DNA of 8,733 nt from DATJSJ01 sp035504175 (GCA_035504175.1 DATJSJ010000023.1:1-8733); one strand, 5' to 3'. Positions 1 to 6,726 are shown, counted from the first letter of the stretch. Program-made: numbers and translations. The notes: generated by a model from the letters alone, not told the origin.

Positions 1-1
1 C

Positions 2-1639
2 GTGATGGTGATCGGCGCCAACCCGACCGACGGCCATCCCGTGTTCGCCTCCCGCCTGAAGCGCCGGCTGCGCCAGGGGGCGAAGCTGATCGTGATCGAC
101 CCGCGCCGCATCGACCTGGTGCGCGGGCCGCACGTGCAGGCGGCGCAGCATCTGCCGCTGCAGCCCGGCACCAACGTCGCGGTGCTGACCGCGATCGCGC
201 ATGTCGTCGTGACCGAGGGTCTCGTGAACGAAGCCTTCGTGCGCGAGCGCTGCGATCCGGCGAGCTTCGCCGACTGGGCCGGCTTCGTCGCCGATCCGAG
301 CCGCAGCCCGGAAGCCGTCGCCCAACTCGCCGGCGTGCCGGCGGCGACGATCCGCGACGCGGCGCGGCTCTACGCCACCGGCGGCAATGCCGCGATCTAT
401 TACGGGCTCGGCGTCACCGAGCACAGCCAGGGCACGACCACCGTCATGGCGATCGCCAACCTGGCGATGGCGACCGGCAATATCGGCCGGCCTGGCGTCG
501 GCGTGAACCCGCTGCGCGGCCAGAACAACGTCCAGGGCTCCTGCGACATGGGCAGCTTCCCGCACGAGCTGCCCGGCTACCGCCACGTCGCGACCGAGCC
601 GGTACGGGCGCTGTTCGAGGCTGATTGGGGGCGGAAGCTGAATCCGGAGCCGGGGCTTCGCATTCCCAACATGCTGGATGCGGCGGTCGGCGGCAGCTTC
701 AAGGGCCTCTACGTGCACGGCGAGGACATCCTGCAATCCGACCCGGACACGCACCATGTCGCGGCCGGGCTCGCGGCGATGGAATGCGTCGTGGTACACG
801 ATCTGTTCCTGAACGAGACTGCCAATTACGCGCACGTGTTCCTGCCCGGCTCGACCTTCCTCGAGCGCGACGGCACCTTCACCAATGCCGAGCGGCGCAT
901 CCAGCGCATCCGCCGGGTGATGCGTCCGCGCGCGCGCTACGCCGATTGGGAGGCGATCCAGGAAGTCGCGCGGGCCATGGGCCTGGCGATGACCTACGCG
1001 CATCCGTCGGAGATCATGGACGAGATCGCGCGCCTGACCCCGTCCTTCGCCGGCGTGTCCTACGCCAGGCTCGACGAGCTGGGCTCCGTGCAATGGCCGT
1101 GCAACGGCGCGGCGCCGGCGGGCACGCCGGTGATGCATCAGGACCGGTTCGTGCGCGGCAGCGGCCGGTTCCTGATCACCGAATACCAGCCGACCGACGA
1201 GCGCGCCAACCGGCGCTTCCCGCTGCTGCTCACCACCGGCCGCATCCTGTCGCAGTACAATGTCGGGGCGCAGACCCGGCGCACGGCCAACACAATCTGG
1301 CACGAGGAGGACCGGCTGGAGATCCACCCTGCCGATGCCGAGCCGCGCGGCATCCGCAGCGGCACCTGGGTGCGGCTGTCCAGCCGCGCCGGCGAGACCG
1401 CGCTTCGCGCGCTTGTGACCGACCGCGTCGCGCCCGGCGTCGTCTACACCACGTTCCACCACCCGATGACGCAGGCGAACGTGGTGACCACGGATTTCTC
1501 CGACTGGGCGACCAACTGCCCCGAATACAAGGTGACGGCCGTGCAGGTGGCGCCCTCCAACGGGCCGACCGAATGGCAGCTTCGCTATGCCGAGCAGGCC
1601 AACGCCAGCCGCCGCATCGCCGCGGATGCCGCGGATTAG
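2..1639 (+). CDS. fdsA: NAD-dependent formate dehydrogenase, catalytic alpha subunit FdsA (C-terminal part, 5' end cut by window)
   Basis: Catalytic subunit of the soluble Mo/W-bisMGD formate dehydrogenase, which oxidises formate to CO2 and passes electrons through FeS clusters to the FdsBG (NAD+) module in the cytoplasm. The frame is open at the left edge and ends in TAG at 1637-1639. About 545 residues are visible of a protein that is normally about 950. Visible are the molybdopterin oxidoreductase core (VIGANPTDGHP near residues 3-12, VIDPRR at 31-36, LGVTEHSQGTTT at 136-147) and the C-terminal dinucleotide-binding domain (LLLTTGR near residue 409 and the end motif TNCPEYKVTAVQ). The LRGQNNVQG motif at 171-179 carries an Arg (R172) that by family comparison matches the active-site Arg of E. 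coli FdhF. The N-terminal FeS domains and the Mo-ligand Cys lie outside the window. The fdhD and fdsD genes that follow support FdsA over FdhF-type enzymes. Confidence 0.95.
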   Translation: MMVIGANPTDGHPVFASRLKRRLRQGAKLIVIDPRRIDLVRGPHVQAAQHLPLQPGTNVAVLTAIAHVVVTEGLVNEAFVRERCDPASFADWAGFVADPSRSPEAVAQLAGVPAATIRDAARLYATGGNAAIYYGLGVTEHSQGTTTVMAIANLAMATGNIGRPGVGVNPLRGQNNVQGSCDMGSFPHELPGYRHVATEPVRALFEADWGRKLNPEPGLRIPNMLDAAVGGSFKGLYVHGEDILQSDPDTHHVAAGLAAMECVVVHDLFLNETANYAHVFLPGSTFLERDGTFTNAERRIQRIRRVMRPRARYADWEAIQEVARAMGLAMTYAHPSEIMDEIARLTPSFAGVSYARLDELGSVQWPCNGAAPAGTPVMHQDRFVRGSGRFLITEYQPTDERANRRFPLLLTTGRILSQYNVGAQTRRTANTIWHEEDRLEIHPADAEPRGIRSGTWVRLSSRAGETALRALVTDRVAPGVVYTTFHHPMTQANVVTTDFSDWATNCPEYKVTAVQVAPSNGPTEWQLRYAEQANASRRIAADAAD

Positions 1640-1719
1640 CGCCATGGCTCGCGCCTCGGGCGTTTCCACCTCCGGCGATCAGGGTCCGCGCCGCAGCGCC
1701 GGCCGCCCGGAATGACCAC

Positions 1720-2547
1720 GTGATCCCGCCGCTGCAGCTCCTCGCTCCTTTGGTCTGGCGCGACGGCGCCTGCCGCGGCGTGGCGGAGCGCGCGGTACCG
1801 GAGGAGACGGCGATCGCGCTGACCTTCGGCCGCGAGACTTACGCCGTGATGATGGCGACACCGGCTGATCTCGAGGATTTCGCGATCGGCTTCGCGCTCA
1901 CCGAACAAGTGATCGCCGCACCCGACGAGATCGCCTCCCTGGCCGTGCGCGAATACCCCGACGGCATCGAGCTGCGCATGGAACTGGCCGGGGGACGCGA
2001 GGCCGCACTCACCGCGCGCCGCCGCCGTCTGGCCGGCCCGACCGGCTGTGGCCTGTGCGGCGTCGACAGCCTGGCCGAGGCGGTGCGGCCGCCGCCGCCC
2101 GTGCCGCCCGGCCGGCGCGTCAGCGCCGCCGAGATCGCGCAGGCGCTGGCCGCGCTCGGGCCGCGCCAGACGCTGAATGCGGCGACGCGGTCGGTGCATG
2201 CCGCCGCGCTTTGGCGGCCGGGCCATCCCCTGCTGCTGCGCGAGGATGTCGGGCGGCACAACGCGCTCGACAAGCTCGTCGGTGCCGCGGCGCGTGCCGG
2301 CATCGCCGCCGCGGACAGCATGGTGATCCTGACAAGCCGGGTCTCGATTGAAATGGTGCAGAAAGCGGCCGTTCTCGGCGCGCCGGTGCTGGTCGCGATC
2401 TCGGCGCCGACCGCGCATGCCGTGCGCCTCGCCGAGGCGGCGGGGATGACGCTGGTCGCGGTCGCGCGCGGCGACGGGTTCGAGGTGTTCACCGGCGGCG
2501 GCCGCATCGTCGAACGGGCAGAAACCGAGCCGGCCGATGCCGCCTGA
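1720..2547 (+). CDS. fdhD: FdhD/FdsC, formate dehydrogenase accessory sulfurtransferase
   Basis: Transfers sulfur from a cysteine desulfurase to the Mo-bisMGD cofactor, which formate dehydrogenase needs for activity; cytoplasmic. The 275-residue product has the usual family length. Signatures are ATPADLEDFAIGFALTE (46-62), the conserved Cys loop TGCGLCG (108-114, Cys110 and Cys113), REDVGRHNALDKLVG (174-188) and LTSRVSIEMVQKAA (204-217). The GTG at 1720 is chosen because no other start codon lies in frame between the fdsA stop and the conserved N-terminal stretch PEETAIALTFG. No strong ribosome-binding site precedes it. The gap to fdsA is 80 bp, and a three-codon frame (ATG at 1712, TGA at 1721-1723) overlaps the GTG as GTGA. 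The gene sits between fdsA and fdsD, the position called fdsC in fdsGBACD operons. Function is confident; the exact start is less so. Confidence 0.93.
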   Translation: MIPPLQLLAPLVWRDGACRGVAERAVPEETAIALTFGRETYAVMMATPADLEDFAIGFALTEQVIAAPDEIASLAVREYPDGIELRMELAGGREAALTARRRRLAGPTGCGLCGVDSLAEAVRPPPPVPPGRRVSAAEIAQALAALGPRQTLNAATRSVHAAALWRPGHPLLLREDVGRHNALDKLVGAAARAGIAAADSMVILTSRVSIEMVQKAAVLGAPVLVAISAPTAHAVRLAEAAGMTLVAVARGDGFEVFTGGGRIVERAETEPADAA

Positions 2548-2764
2548 CAAGCTGGTCATGATGGCCAACCAGATCGGCCGTTTTTTCGCCAGCCAAGGCG
2601 AGGCCGGGGCAGCGGATGCGATCGCCGCGCATCTGCGCGCCTTCTGGGACCCGCGCATGCGGCGCGCGATCATCGCGCATCTGCAGCAGGGTGGCGCCGG
2701 CCTCGATCCGCTGCCGCGCCAGGCGCTGGAACAACTGGCGGCCGAGACCGTCGCCGCGCCCTGA
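2537..2764 (+). CDS. fdsD: NAD-dependent formate dehydrogenase delta subunit FdsD
   Basis: A 75-residue protein recognised as the small FdsD subunit or assembly factor of NAD-dependent formate dehydrogenase. Family-like motifs are DKLVMMANQIGRFF (4-17), HLRAFWDPRMRR (32-43) and DPLPRQALEQL near the C-terminus. The ATG at 2537 overlaps the fdhD stop by 11 bp, so translation is probably coupled to fdhD. There is no good independent ribosome-binding site. In this enzyme class FdsD is thought to help maturation or stability of the complex; that role is family knowledge and is not visible here. It is the last gene of the operon: the next gene is on the opposite strand and hairpins follow within 60 bp. 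Confidence 0.93.
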   Translation: MPPDKLVMMANQIGRFFASQGEAGAADAIAAHLRAFWDPRMRRAIIAHLQQGGAGLDPLPRQALEQLAAETVAAP

Positions 2765-2813
2765 GGCGACGCATCGCACCCGGCGACGCCGCGAAATCAC
2801 CGAAGGCGTCACT

Positions 2814-2876
2814 CGTGGTCTGAAAGCAGGAAGCCGGACCACGATCACTCCGCATGGTCAGAGCGATCGTGGTCTG
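2814..2876. repeat. Three-arm repeat able to form two mutually exclusive hairpins
   Basis: CGTGGTCTG occurs as a direct repeat at 2814-2822 and 2868-2876. Between them lies the inverted copy GACCACGATC at 2837-2846. The middle arm can pair with the left arm (7 bp, 2814-2820 with 2837-2843, 16-nt loop). It can also pair perfectly with the right arm (10 bp, 2837-2846 with 2865-2874, 18-nt loop). The element lies 50 bp past the fdsD stop and about 40 bp beyond the SDR stop, between convergent genes. A transcription-end or mRNA-stabilising role for the fds transcript is possible. There is no T-tract, so it is not a classical terminator. Confidence 0.5.
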
Positions 2877-2880
2877 TCAA

Positions 2881-2910
2881 CCGGCCGGGTGCCGCGTCGC
2901 GCCCGGCCGG
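2881..2910. terminator. GC-rich hairpin between convergent fdsD and SDR genes
   Basis: A perfect 9-bp inverted repeat, CCGGCCGGG at 2881-2889 and CCCGGCCGG at 2902-2910, with a 12-nt loop. It starts 8 nt past the stop codon of the - strand SDR gene (2918). The strong stem placed just after a stop suggests transcription termination or 3'-end protection of the SDR mRNA. On the - strand only TT follows the stem, so Rho-independent activity is uncertain. CCGGCCGG-rich stems can also arise by chance in a genome this GC-rich. Confidence 0.4.
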
Positions 2911-2917
2911 GCCGCTA

Positions 2918-3733
2918 TCACATCGGCTTTTCGGGCGCCGGCGCCGAGTCGTAGCCGCCCCAGACCGACTGGTCGTACTCGACCACCGATCCGGTCATCA
3001 GCCCGGATTGCGGCGAGGCGAGGAAGGCAACCGCCCGCGCCACCTCCGCCGGATCGATCAGCCGCCCGTTCGGCAGCCCGGCGCTCGCTTCCGTCTGCCA
3101 GCCTTCCGGCTTGCCGTGGAAGCGACGCTGGATCTGGTCCTCGCCGTCCGAGGCCATCCACCCGATGTTGAGCGCATTCACGCGGATCTGGTTGCGCAGC
3201 AGCGAAAACGCGGTGTTGCGCGTCAGCGTCGCCAGCGCCCCCTTCGACGCACAGTATGCGGAGAGGAACGACTGCCCGGCCAGCGCCGACATCGAGCCGA
3301 TATTGACGATCGTGCCCTTGGTCCCGGTCTTCCGCATCAGCGCGATCGCATCCTGCATCAGGAAGAACGGGCCGCGCACGTTGACCGCGAACATCCGGTC
3401 GAACAGCTCCGGGGAAGTGTCCAGGATCGTGCCGCGATCGGTCAGCCCCGCCGAGTTCACCAGCGTGTCGACCCGGCCGAACACCTCCTCCGCGGCGGCA
3501 ATGATCGCCCGGCAATCCGCCACCGCGCCGAGATCAGCGCAGACGAAATGCGTGCGGCACCCGGACGCGCCCGCGATCTCCCGCGCCAGCGCGGCACCCC
3601 GCTCCGCCGAACGGCCACACGTGACGATACCGGCGGCACCTTGCGCCGCGAACTCGCGCGCAATGGCGGCACCCAGCCCCTGCGTGCTCCCGGTGACGAC
3701 GGCGACCATGCCGTCCATGCTGCGATCTGTCAT
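2918..3733 (-). CDS. Short-chain dehydrogenase/reductase (SDR), classical type, substrate unknown
   Basis: A 271-residue Rossmann-fold NAD(P)-dependent oxidoreductase. It has the cofactor motif TGSTQGLG (14-21), NSAG (93-96, a variant of NNAG), NVRGPF with Asn118, Ser147 in NIGSMS, and Tyr160-x3-Lys164 in YCASK, so the N-S-Y-K catalytic set is complete. Beta-2 ends in CGRS (39-42); no acidic residue is obvious there, and the Arg may favour NADP(H). That preference is inference. The C-terminus is distinctive: VVEYDQSVWGGYD at 251-262 or so, then a Pro-rich tail. The start at 3733 is chosen because AGGGAGA lies 7 nt upstream; an in-frame start 51 bp further upstream would add a non-conserved tail. 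It is divergent to an aldo/keto reductase, which suggests joint action on a carbonyl or sugar-derived substrate. Nothing in the sequence fixes that substrate. Confidence 0.88.
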   Translation of the reverse strand: MTDRSMDGMVAVVTGSTQGLGAAIAREFAAQGAAGIVTCGRSAERGAALAREIAGASGCRTHFVCADLGAVADCRAIIAAAEEVFGRVDTLVNSAGLTDRGTILDTSPELFDRMFAVNVRGPFFLMQDAIALMRKTGTKGTIVNIGSMSALAGQSFLSAYCASKGALATLTRNTAFSLLRNQIRVNALNIGWMASDGEDQIQRRFHGKPEGWQTEASAGLPNGRLIDPAEVARAVAFLASPQSGLMTGSVVEYDQSVWGGYDSAPAPEKPM

Positions 3734-3740
3734 GGCGTGA

Positions 3741-3747
3741 TCTCCCT
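3741..3747 (-). promoter_or_regulatory. Ribosome-binding site of the SDR gene
   Basis: On the - strand AGGGAGA lies 7 nt before the ATG at 3733. This spacing selects this start over the in-frame upstream start at 3784. Confidence 0.65.
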
Positions 3748-3920
3748 GCCGCGCGGCGGCGACAACCCCGCCCAGCCCGCGCAAGGACGATCCTGGCCGA
3801 TTTCCGCGCCGGCGTCAGGCCCGGGGTCGGACGCGACGCGTTCGGCAAGGCTTGACCGGTCCCGGCGCGCAGCCCCCCATGCACCCGGGTCGCTCCACTT
3901 GCACCGCACGCTGTAAGAGA

Positions 3921-3944
3921 GTCCCGCCGCCGCCGGAGCGGGAC
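3921..3944. promoter_or_regulatory. Inverted repeat upstream of the aldo/keto reductase gene
   Basis: Perfect 7-bp arms GTCCCGC (3921-3927) and GCGGGAC (3938-3944) with a 10-nt spacer, ending 26 bp before the ATG at 3971. The position suits an operator for a dimeric repressor or a 5'-UTR hairpin. Which one, if either, cannot be told from sequence alone. Confidence 0.35.
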
Positions 3945-3956
3945 GTGGCGGCGGAC

Positions 3957-3966
3957 GAGAGGGGGG
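3957..3966 (+). promoter_or_regulatory. Ribosome-binding site of the aldo/keto reductase gene
   Basis: The purine run GAGAGGGGGG ends 4 nt before the ATG at 3971, with its GAGG core about 8 nt away. This supports 3971 as the start. Confidence 0.6.
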
Positions 3967-3970
3967 TGGG

Positions 3971-4999
3971 ATGGAATACCGGCAGCTCGGACGCAGCGGC
4001 CTGCGCGTCTCGCCGCTCTGCCTCGGCACGATGACCTTCGGCGCCACCACGGACGAGGCGACCGCCGCCCGTATCGTCGACCGCGCCCGCGAGCAGGGTG
4101 TGAATTTCATCGACACCGCCGACGTCTACGCCGAAGGCCGCTCCGAGGAGATCACCGGCCGCGCCATCGCCGCCCATCGGGGCTGGTGGGTGCTCGCGAC
4201 CAAGCTCGCCAACCCGACCGGCAGCGGGCCGAACGAGCGCGGCCTGTCGCGCCGCTACGCCTTCCACGCGGCCGAGGCCAGCCTGCGGCGCCTCGGCACC
4301 GACGTCATCGACATCCTCTATTTGCACAAGGAAGATCACGCGACGCCGCTGGGCGAAACCCTCCGCGCCATGGCCGACCTGATCCGCACCGGCAAGATCC
4401 GGCAGTTCGGCGTCTCCAACTACCGCGCCTGGCGCGTCGCCGAGATCTGCCGCCTGTGCGACGAACTCGGTATCGACCGGCCGGTCGTGAGCCAGCCCTA
4501 CTACAACGCGCTGAACCGCACGCCGGAGGTCGAGCACCTGCCGGCCTGCGCCTATTTCGGCCTCGGCGTGTTCCCCTACAGCCCGCTGGCGCGCGGCATG
4601 CTGACCGGCAAATACCGCCCGGACGCCACCCCCGCAGCCGACACCCGCGCCGGCCGCCAGGACGCGCGGATGATGGAAACGGAGTTCCGCCCGGAAAACC
4701 TCGCGATCGCGGCGCAGATCACAGCTCATGCGACGGCGCGCGGCGTCAGCCCCGGGCATCTCGCAATCCGCTGGGTGTTGAACAATGCGCTGGTCACCGG
4801 TTTGATCGCCGGGCCACGTACTGAGGCGCAGTGGGAGGACTACGTTGCGGCACTCGACGCGCCATTCACCGCAGAGGACGAGGCGCTGATCGACGGGCTG
4901 GTGACGACAGGACACTACGCAGCGCCCGGGTACAACGATCCGGCTTATCCGATCGAAGGCCGGGTGCCGCGCACGGGTGCCGAAGCGACCGCGGAGTGA
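3971..4999 (+). CDS. Aldo/keto reductase, NADPH-dependent, substrate unknown
   Basis: A 342-residue (beta/alpha)8-barrel oxidoreductase of the aldo/keto reductase superfamily, full length for bacterial IolS/Tas/YajO-like members. It opens with the typical MEYRQLGRSGLRVSPLCLGT. The catalytic tetrad is present: Asp48 (NFIDTAD), Tyr53, Lys78 (LATK) and His119 (LYLHKED). Other family landmarks are FGVSN (146-150), QPYYNALNR (175-183), YSPLARGMLTGKY (203-215) and the late cofactor-phosphate segment IAGPRTEAQWEDY (279-291). The family reduces aldehydes or ketones, or oxidises sugars, with NADP(H). Substrate cannot be read from sequence. The C-terminal tail (GYNDPAYPIEGR) extends past the barrel and may form a loop over the active site. 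The divergent SDR is the best clue to a shared pathway. Expected in the cytoplasm; no signal peptide is seen. Confidence 0.93.
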   Translation: MEYRQLGRSGLRVSPLCLGTMTFGATTDEATAARIVDRAREQGVNFIDTADVYAEGRSEEITGRAIAAHRGWWVLATKLANPTGSGPNERGLSRRYAFHAAEASLRRLGTDVIDILYLHKEDHATPLGETLRAMADLIRTGKIRQFGVSNYRAWRVAEICRLCDELGIDRPVVSQPYYNALNRTPEVEHLPACAYFGLGVFPYSPLARGMLTGKYRPDATPAADTRAGRQDARMMETEFRPENLAIAAQITAHATARGVSPGHLAIRWVLNNALVTGLIAGPRTEAQWEDYVAALDAPFTAEDEALIDGLVTTGHYAAPGYNDPAYPIEGRVPRTGAEATAE

Positions 5000-5020
5000 T
5001 CGGCGCCGAAGGGCAGAGGA

Positions 5021-5062
5021 AGAGTCTTCTTTTTCTGAAGAAAAAGAAGCAAAAAGACTTCT
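5021..5062. terminator. AT-rich palindromic element between convergent genes, probable bidirectional terminator or dispersed repeat
   Basis: CTTCTTTTTC (5026-5035) and GAAAAAGAAG (5040-5049) form a perfect 10-bp stem around a TGAA loop. A second, shorter pairing is possible: AGAAG (5045-5049) with CTTCT (5058-5062). GC over 5021-5070 is 16 of 50 bases (32%), against roughly 70% in the flanking genes. It lies 26 bp past the aldo/keto reductase stop and about 100 bp past the stop of the opposing amidohydrolase gene, so it could end transcription from both sides. The T-run is inside the stem and not after it, which is atypical. From memory, similar AAAAAGACTT-containing palindromes recur between genes in Acetobacteraceae; that is unverified. 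Confidence 0.6.
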
Positions 5063-5149
5063 GTTCCTTATCTTGGAATGTGCACCGCTCACGCTCAACG
5101 TGAAGCAACGGCGCGCCGCCTTCGCGCCAGCGAGATGCGCGAGACGGCG

Positions 5150-6379
5150 TCACGCATGACCGTCGGCGAGGACGGCGAAGGCAGTCGCGGCGAACACCTC
5201 GGCACCGCGCCGGATGTCGTGCTCGGCCGTATCCTCCGTCACGTCATGACTGCGACCGCCAATGCTGGGAACGAACAGCATTCCGGCGGGCACGTGCGCG
5301 GCCAGCATCATCGCATCATGCCCGGCGCCGCTCGCCAGGCGCATACTGCTGGCGCCGAAGCGACGCGCCGCCTGCTCGACGCGCGCGACCAGACGCGAAT
5401 CCATCGGCGCCGGCTGCAGCCCGCCGGCCGGCGTTACGCTGACTGCAACGCCAGCGGCGCCGTCGGCCGCAGTGACGAGCCCATGCACGATCGCGGTCAT
5501 CCGCTCCAGTCGCGCCGCCTCCATGTCCCGATACTCGAGCACCATCTCCGCTTCGGCCGGCACGACGTTCGCGGCACCCGGCGCCACCCGGACGATGCCG
5601 ATGTTCCACACTGTGCCCGCTGTCGCCTGCTGCGCGAACGCCGCACGCACGTGATTGGCGAAGGCGAACAGCGCCGCCGCGGCATCGGCCCGCATCGCCA
5701 TCGGCGTCGTCCCGGCATGATCGGCACGGCCGCTGAAGCGAATGCGCTGACGCCGCATGCCGACAATGCCCTCGACCACACCGATATCGACCGACGCAGC
5801 CTCCAGCCGCGGACCCTGTTCGATATGTGCCTCGAGATACGCAATGTGGCGCGCGGGATCGACCTGCGCCTCCGGCAGGCCGGAAAGCCCGGCCTCGGCG
5901 AAAGCCTGCCGTAACGCGACCGCGCCGCGCGCGGCCCGTTCGATCTCCTCGGCGCCGAGATCGCCGCAGAAGGCGCGGCTGCCGAGACACCCGAGATACG
6001 TGCCCTCCTCATCGGCGAAGGAGACAACGTCGACGCCGGGTCCGGCGGCGTGGCCATTCGCGCGCCAGGCCCGCACGGTATGCAGCGCATAGATCACGCC
6101 AAGCGCGCCGTCGAGCCAGCCGCCGGCCGGCACGCTGTCCGTGTGCGAGCCAAGCAGCAACGCGCGTCCTGCGTCGGGATCCCGCCCGATCACGTTGCCG
6201 ACGCCGTCGATCGTGTCCGCCAGTCCGATTGCCCGCATTTGTTCAGCGAGCCAGCGCCGCGCCGCCATGTCCGGCTCCGAGAAGGCCGGCCGCGACACGC
6301 CGGTCCGATCGCGTCCGAACCCGCGCAGCACTGCGAGATCGGCAAGCACGGCATCGGTGTCGATGATGGGTTGGTTCAT
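5150..6379 (-). CDS. Zn-dependent amidohydrolase, allantoate amidohydrolase / N-carbamoyl-L-amino-acid hydrolase family (M20-like)
   Basis: A 409-residue cytoplasmic hydrolase that would cleave the C-N bond of a carbamoyl or ureido substrate (allantoate, ureidoglycine-type compounds or N-carbamoyl amino acids), releasing ammonia and CO2. The two-metal site looks complete: His79 (GSHTDS), Asp90 (GGWLDGALG), catalytic Glu124 and ligand Glu125 (FADEEGTYLG), His185 (EAHIEQGP) and His378 (GGRSHDVTEDT). These match the spacing in E. coli AllC. The dimer-domain motif GRADHAGTTPM (217-227) and GAGHDAM (351-357) are also present. The ATG at 6379 gives family length and alignment from the first conserved helix; a start 84 bp upstream would add a Cys/His/Arg tail unlike the family. 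No strong ribosome-binding site is seen. Specificity is uncertain: no urate or hydantoin genes lie in the window, so I give no symbol. Confidence 0.9.
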   Translation of the reverse strand: MNQPIIDTDAVLADLAVLRGFGRDRTGVSRPAFSEPDMAARRWLAEQMRAIGLADTIDGVGNVIGRDPDAGRALLLGSHTDSVPAGGWLDGALGVIYALHTVRAWRANGHAAGPGVDVVSFADEEGTYLGCLGSRAFCGDLGAEEIERAARGAVALRQAFAEAGLSGLPEAQVDPARHIAYLEAHIEQGPRLEAASVDIGVVEGIVGMRRQRIRFSGRADHAGTTPMAMRADAAAALFAFANHVRAAFAQQATAGTVWNIGIVRVAPGAANVVPAEAEMVLEYRDMEAARLERMTAIVHGLVTAADGAAGVAVSVTPAGGLQPAPMDSRLVARVEQAARRFGASSMRLASGAGHDAMMLAAHVPAGMLFVPSIGGRSHDVTEDTAEHDIRRGAEVFAATAFAVLADGHA

Positions 6380-6642
6380 GGCTCGGCAATCGTTCCAATG
6401 GTGCGGCAGGCTGCGCAAGTGGCCCGTGCGCAGGTCCGGCGCCGGACAGACGAACCGACACATCCTGCGCGGGCGAGCGAGCGGCGCTGATCATGGCGCG
6501 CTCGAGGACTACCGCGCCGCGCCGGGCGCCGCAATTCTCCATCGGGCGGCACGCTCCGGCTCACGCAGCGGGACACCGCCGCCATTGCTGGTGGGGATCA
6601 GGCGGCTGCCCATCGGACCGGAACACGCCAACCTGCGATGAC

Positions 6643-6663
6643 CGCGCCGGACCGGCCGGCGCG
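6643..6663. repeat. GC-rich inverted repeat (8-bp stem, 5-nt loop)
   Basis: CGCGCCGG (6643-6650) and CCGGCGCG (6656-6663) pair perfectly around ACCGG. It sits in the middle of the long divergent gap and has no T-tract. It could be an RNA hairpin or a palindromic protein site. In DNA this GC-rich a chance origin is also plausible. Confidence 0.4.
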
Positions 6664-6726
6664 CTTCGCGGCGGCAGCATGACGGATCGGCTGCGCCGCC
6701 GACGAGGTCTGCACCCGTCGTTGGCA

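Larger units (their letters stand above)
3734..3970. other. Divergent intergenic region shared by the SDR and aldo/keto reductase genes
   Basis: These 237 bp separate two start codons facing away from each other, so both promoters and any shared operator must lie here or in the coding edges. Visible structure is an 8-bp palindrome ACCCGGGT at 3883-3890 and an inverted repeat at 3921-3944. I could not assign a -35/-10 pair with confidence: TTGACC at 3852 has no plausible -10 at the right distance. No regulator gene lies beside the pair in this window. Confidence 0.5.

Noticed and set aside
625..1719. Upstream extension of the fdhD frame into fdsA
   Set aside because: The frame is open by chance; its translation there is Arg/Pro-rich shadow sequence of fdsA, and FdhD similarity begins only after 1720.
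1636..2673. A 345-codon open frame on the - strand across fdhD and fdsD
   Set aside because: It is antisense to two confidently identified genes, and its product is low-complexity and Arg-rich with no recognisable domain.
2858..2880. TTGACA on the - strand at 2880-2875, a consensus -35 box
   Set aside because: The hexamer at the right spacing is CCATGC, not -10-like, and a promoter there would only produce RNA antisense to fdsD. Part of the motif belongs to the repeat.
3734..3784. Upstream in-frame start of the SDR at 3784
   Set aside because: It would add 17 non-conserved residues before MTDRS; the ATG at 3733 has a well-spaced ribosome-binding site.
3852..3880. TTGACC as a possible -35 box for the aldo/keto reductase
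   Set aside because: No -10-like hexamer lies 16-18 bp downstream; the sequence there is a C-run.
3815..5098. A 427-codon open frame on the - strand opposite the aldo/keto reductase
   Set aside because: It is antisense to a gene with a full catalytic tetrad, its translation is Arg/Gly/Ala-rich with no family motif, and such long shadow frames are common at high GC.
6380..6463. Upstream in-frame start of the amidohydrolase at 6463
   Set aside because: The added 28 residues are Cys/His/Arg-rich and unlike the family N-terminus; the start at 6379 gives the expected length.
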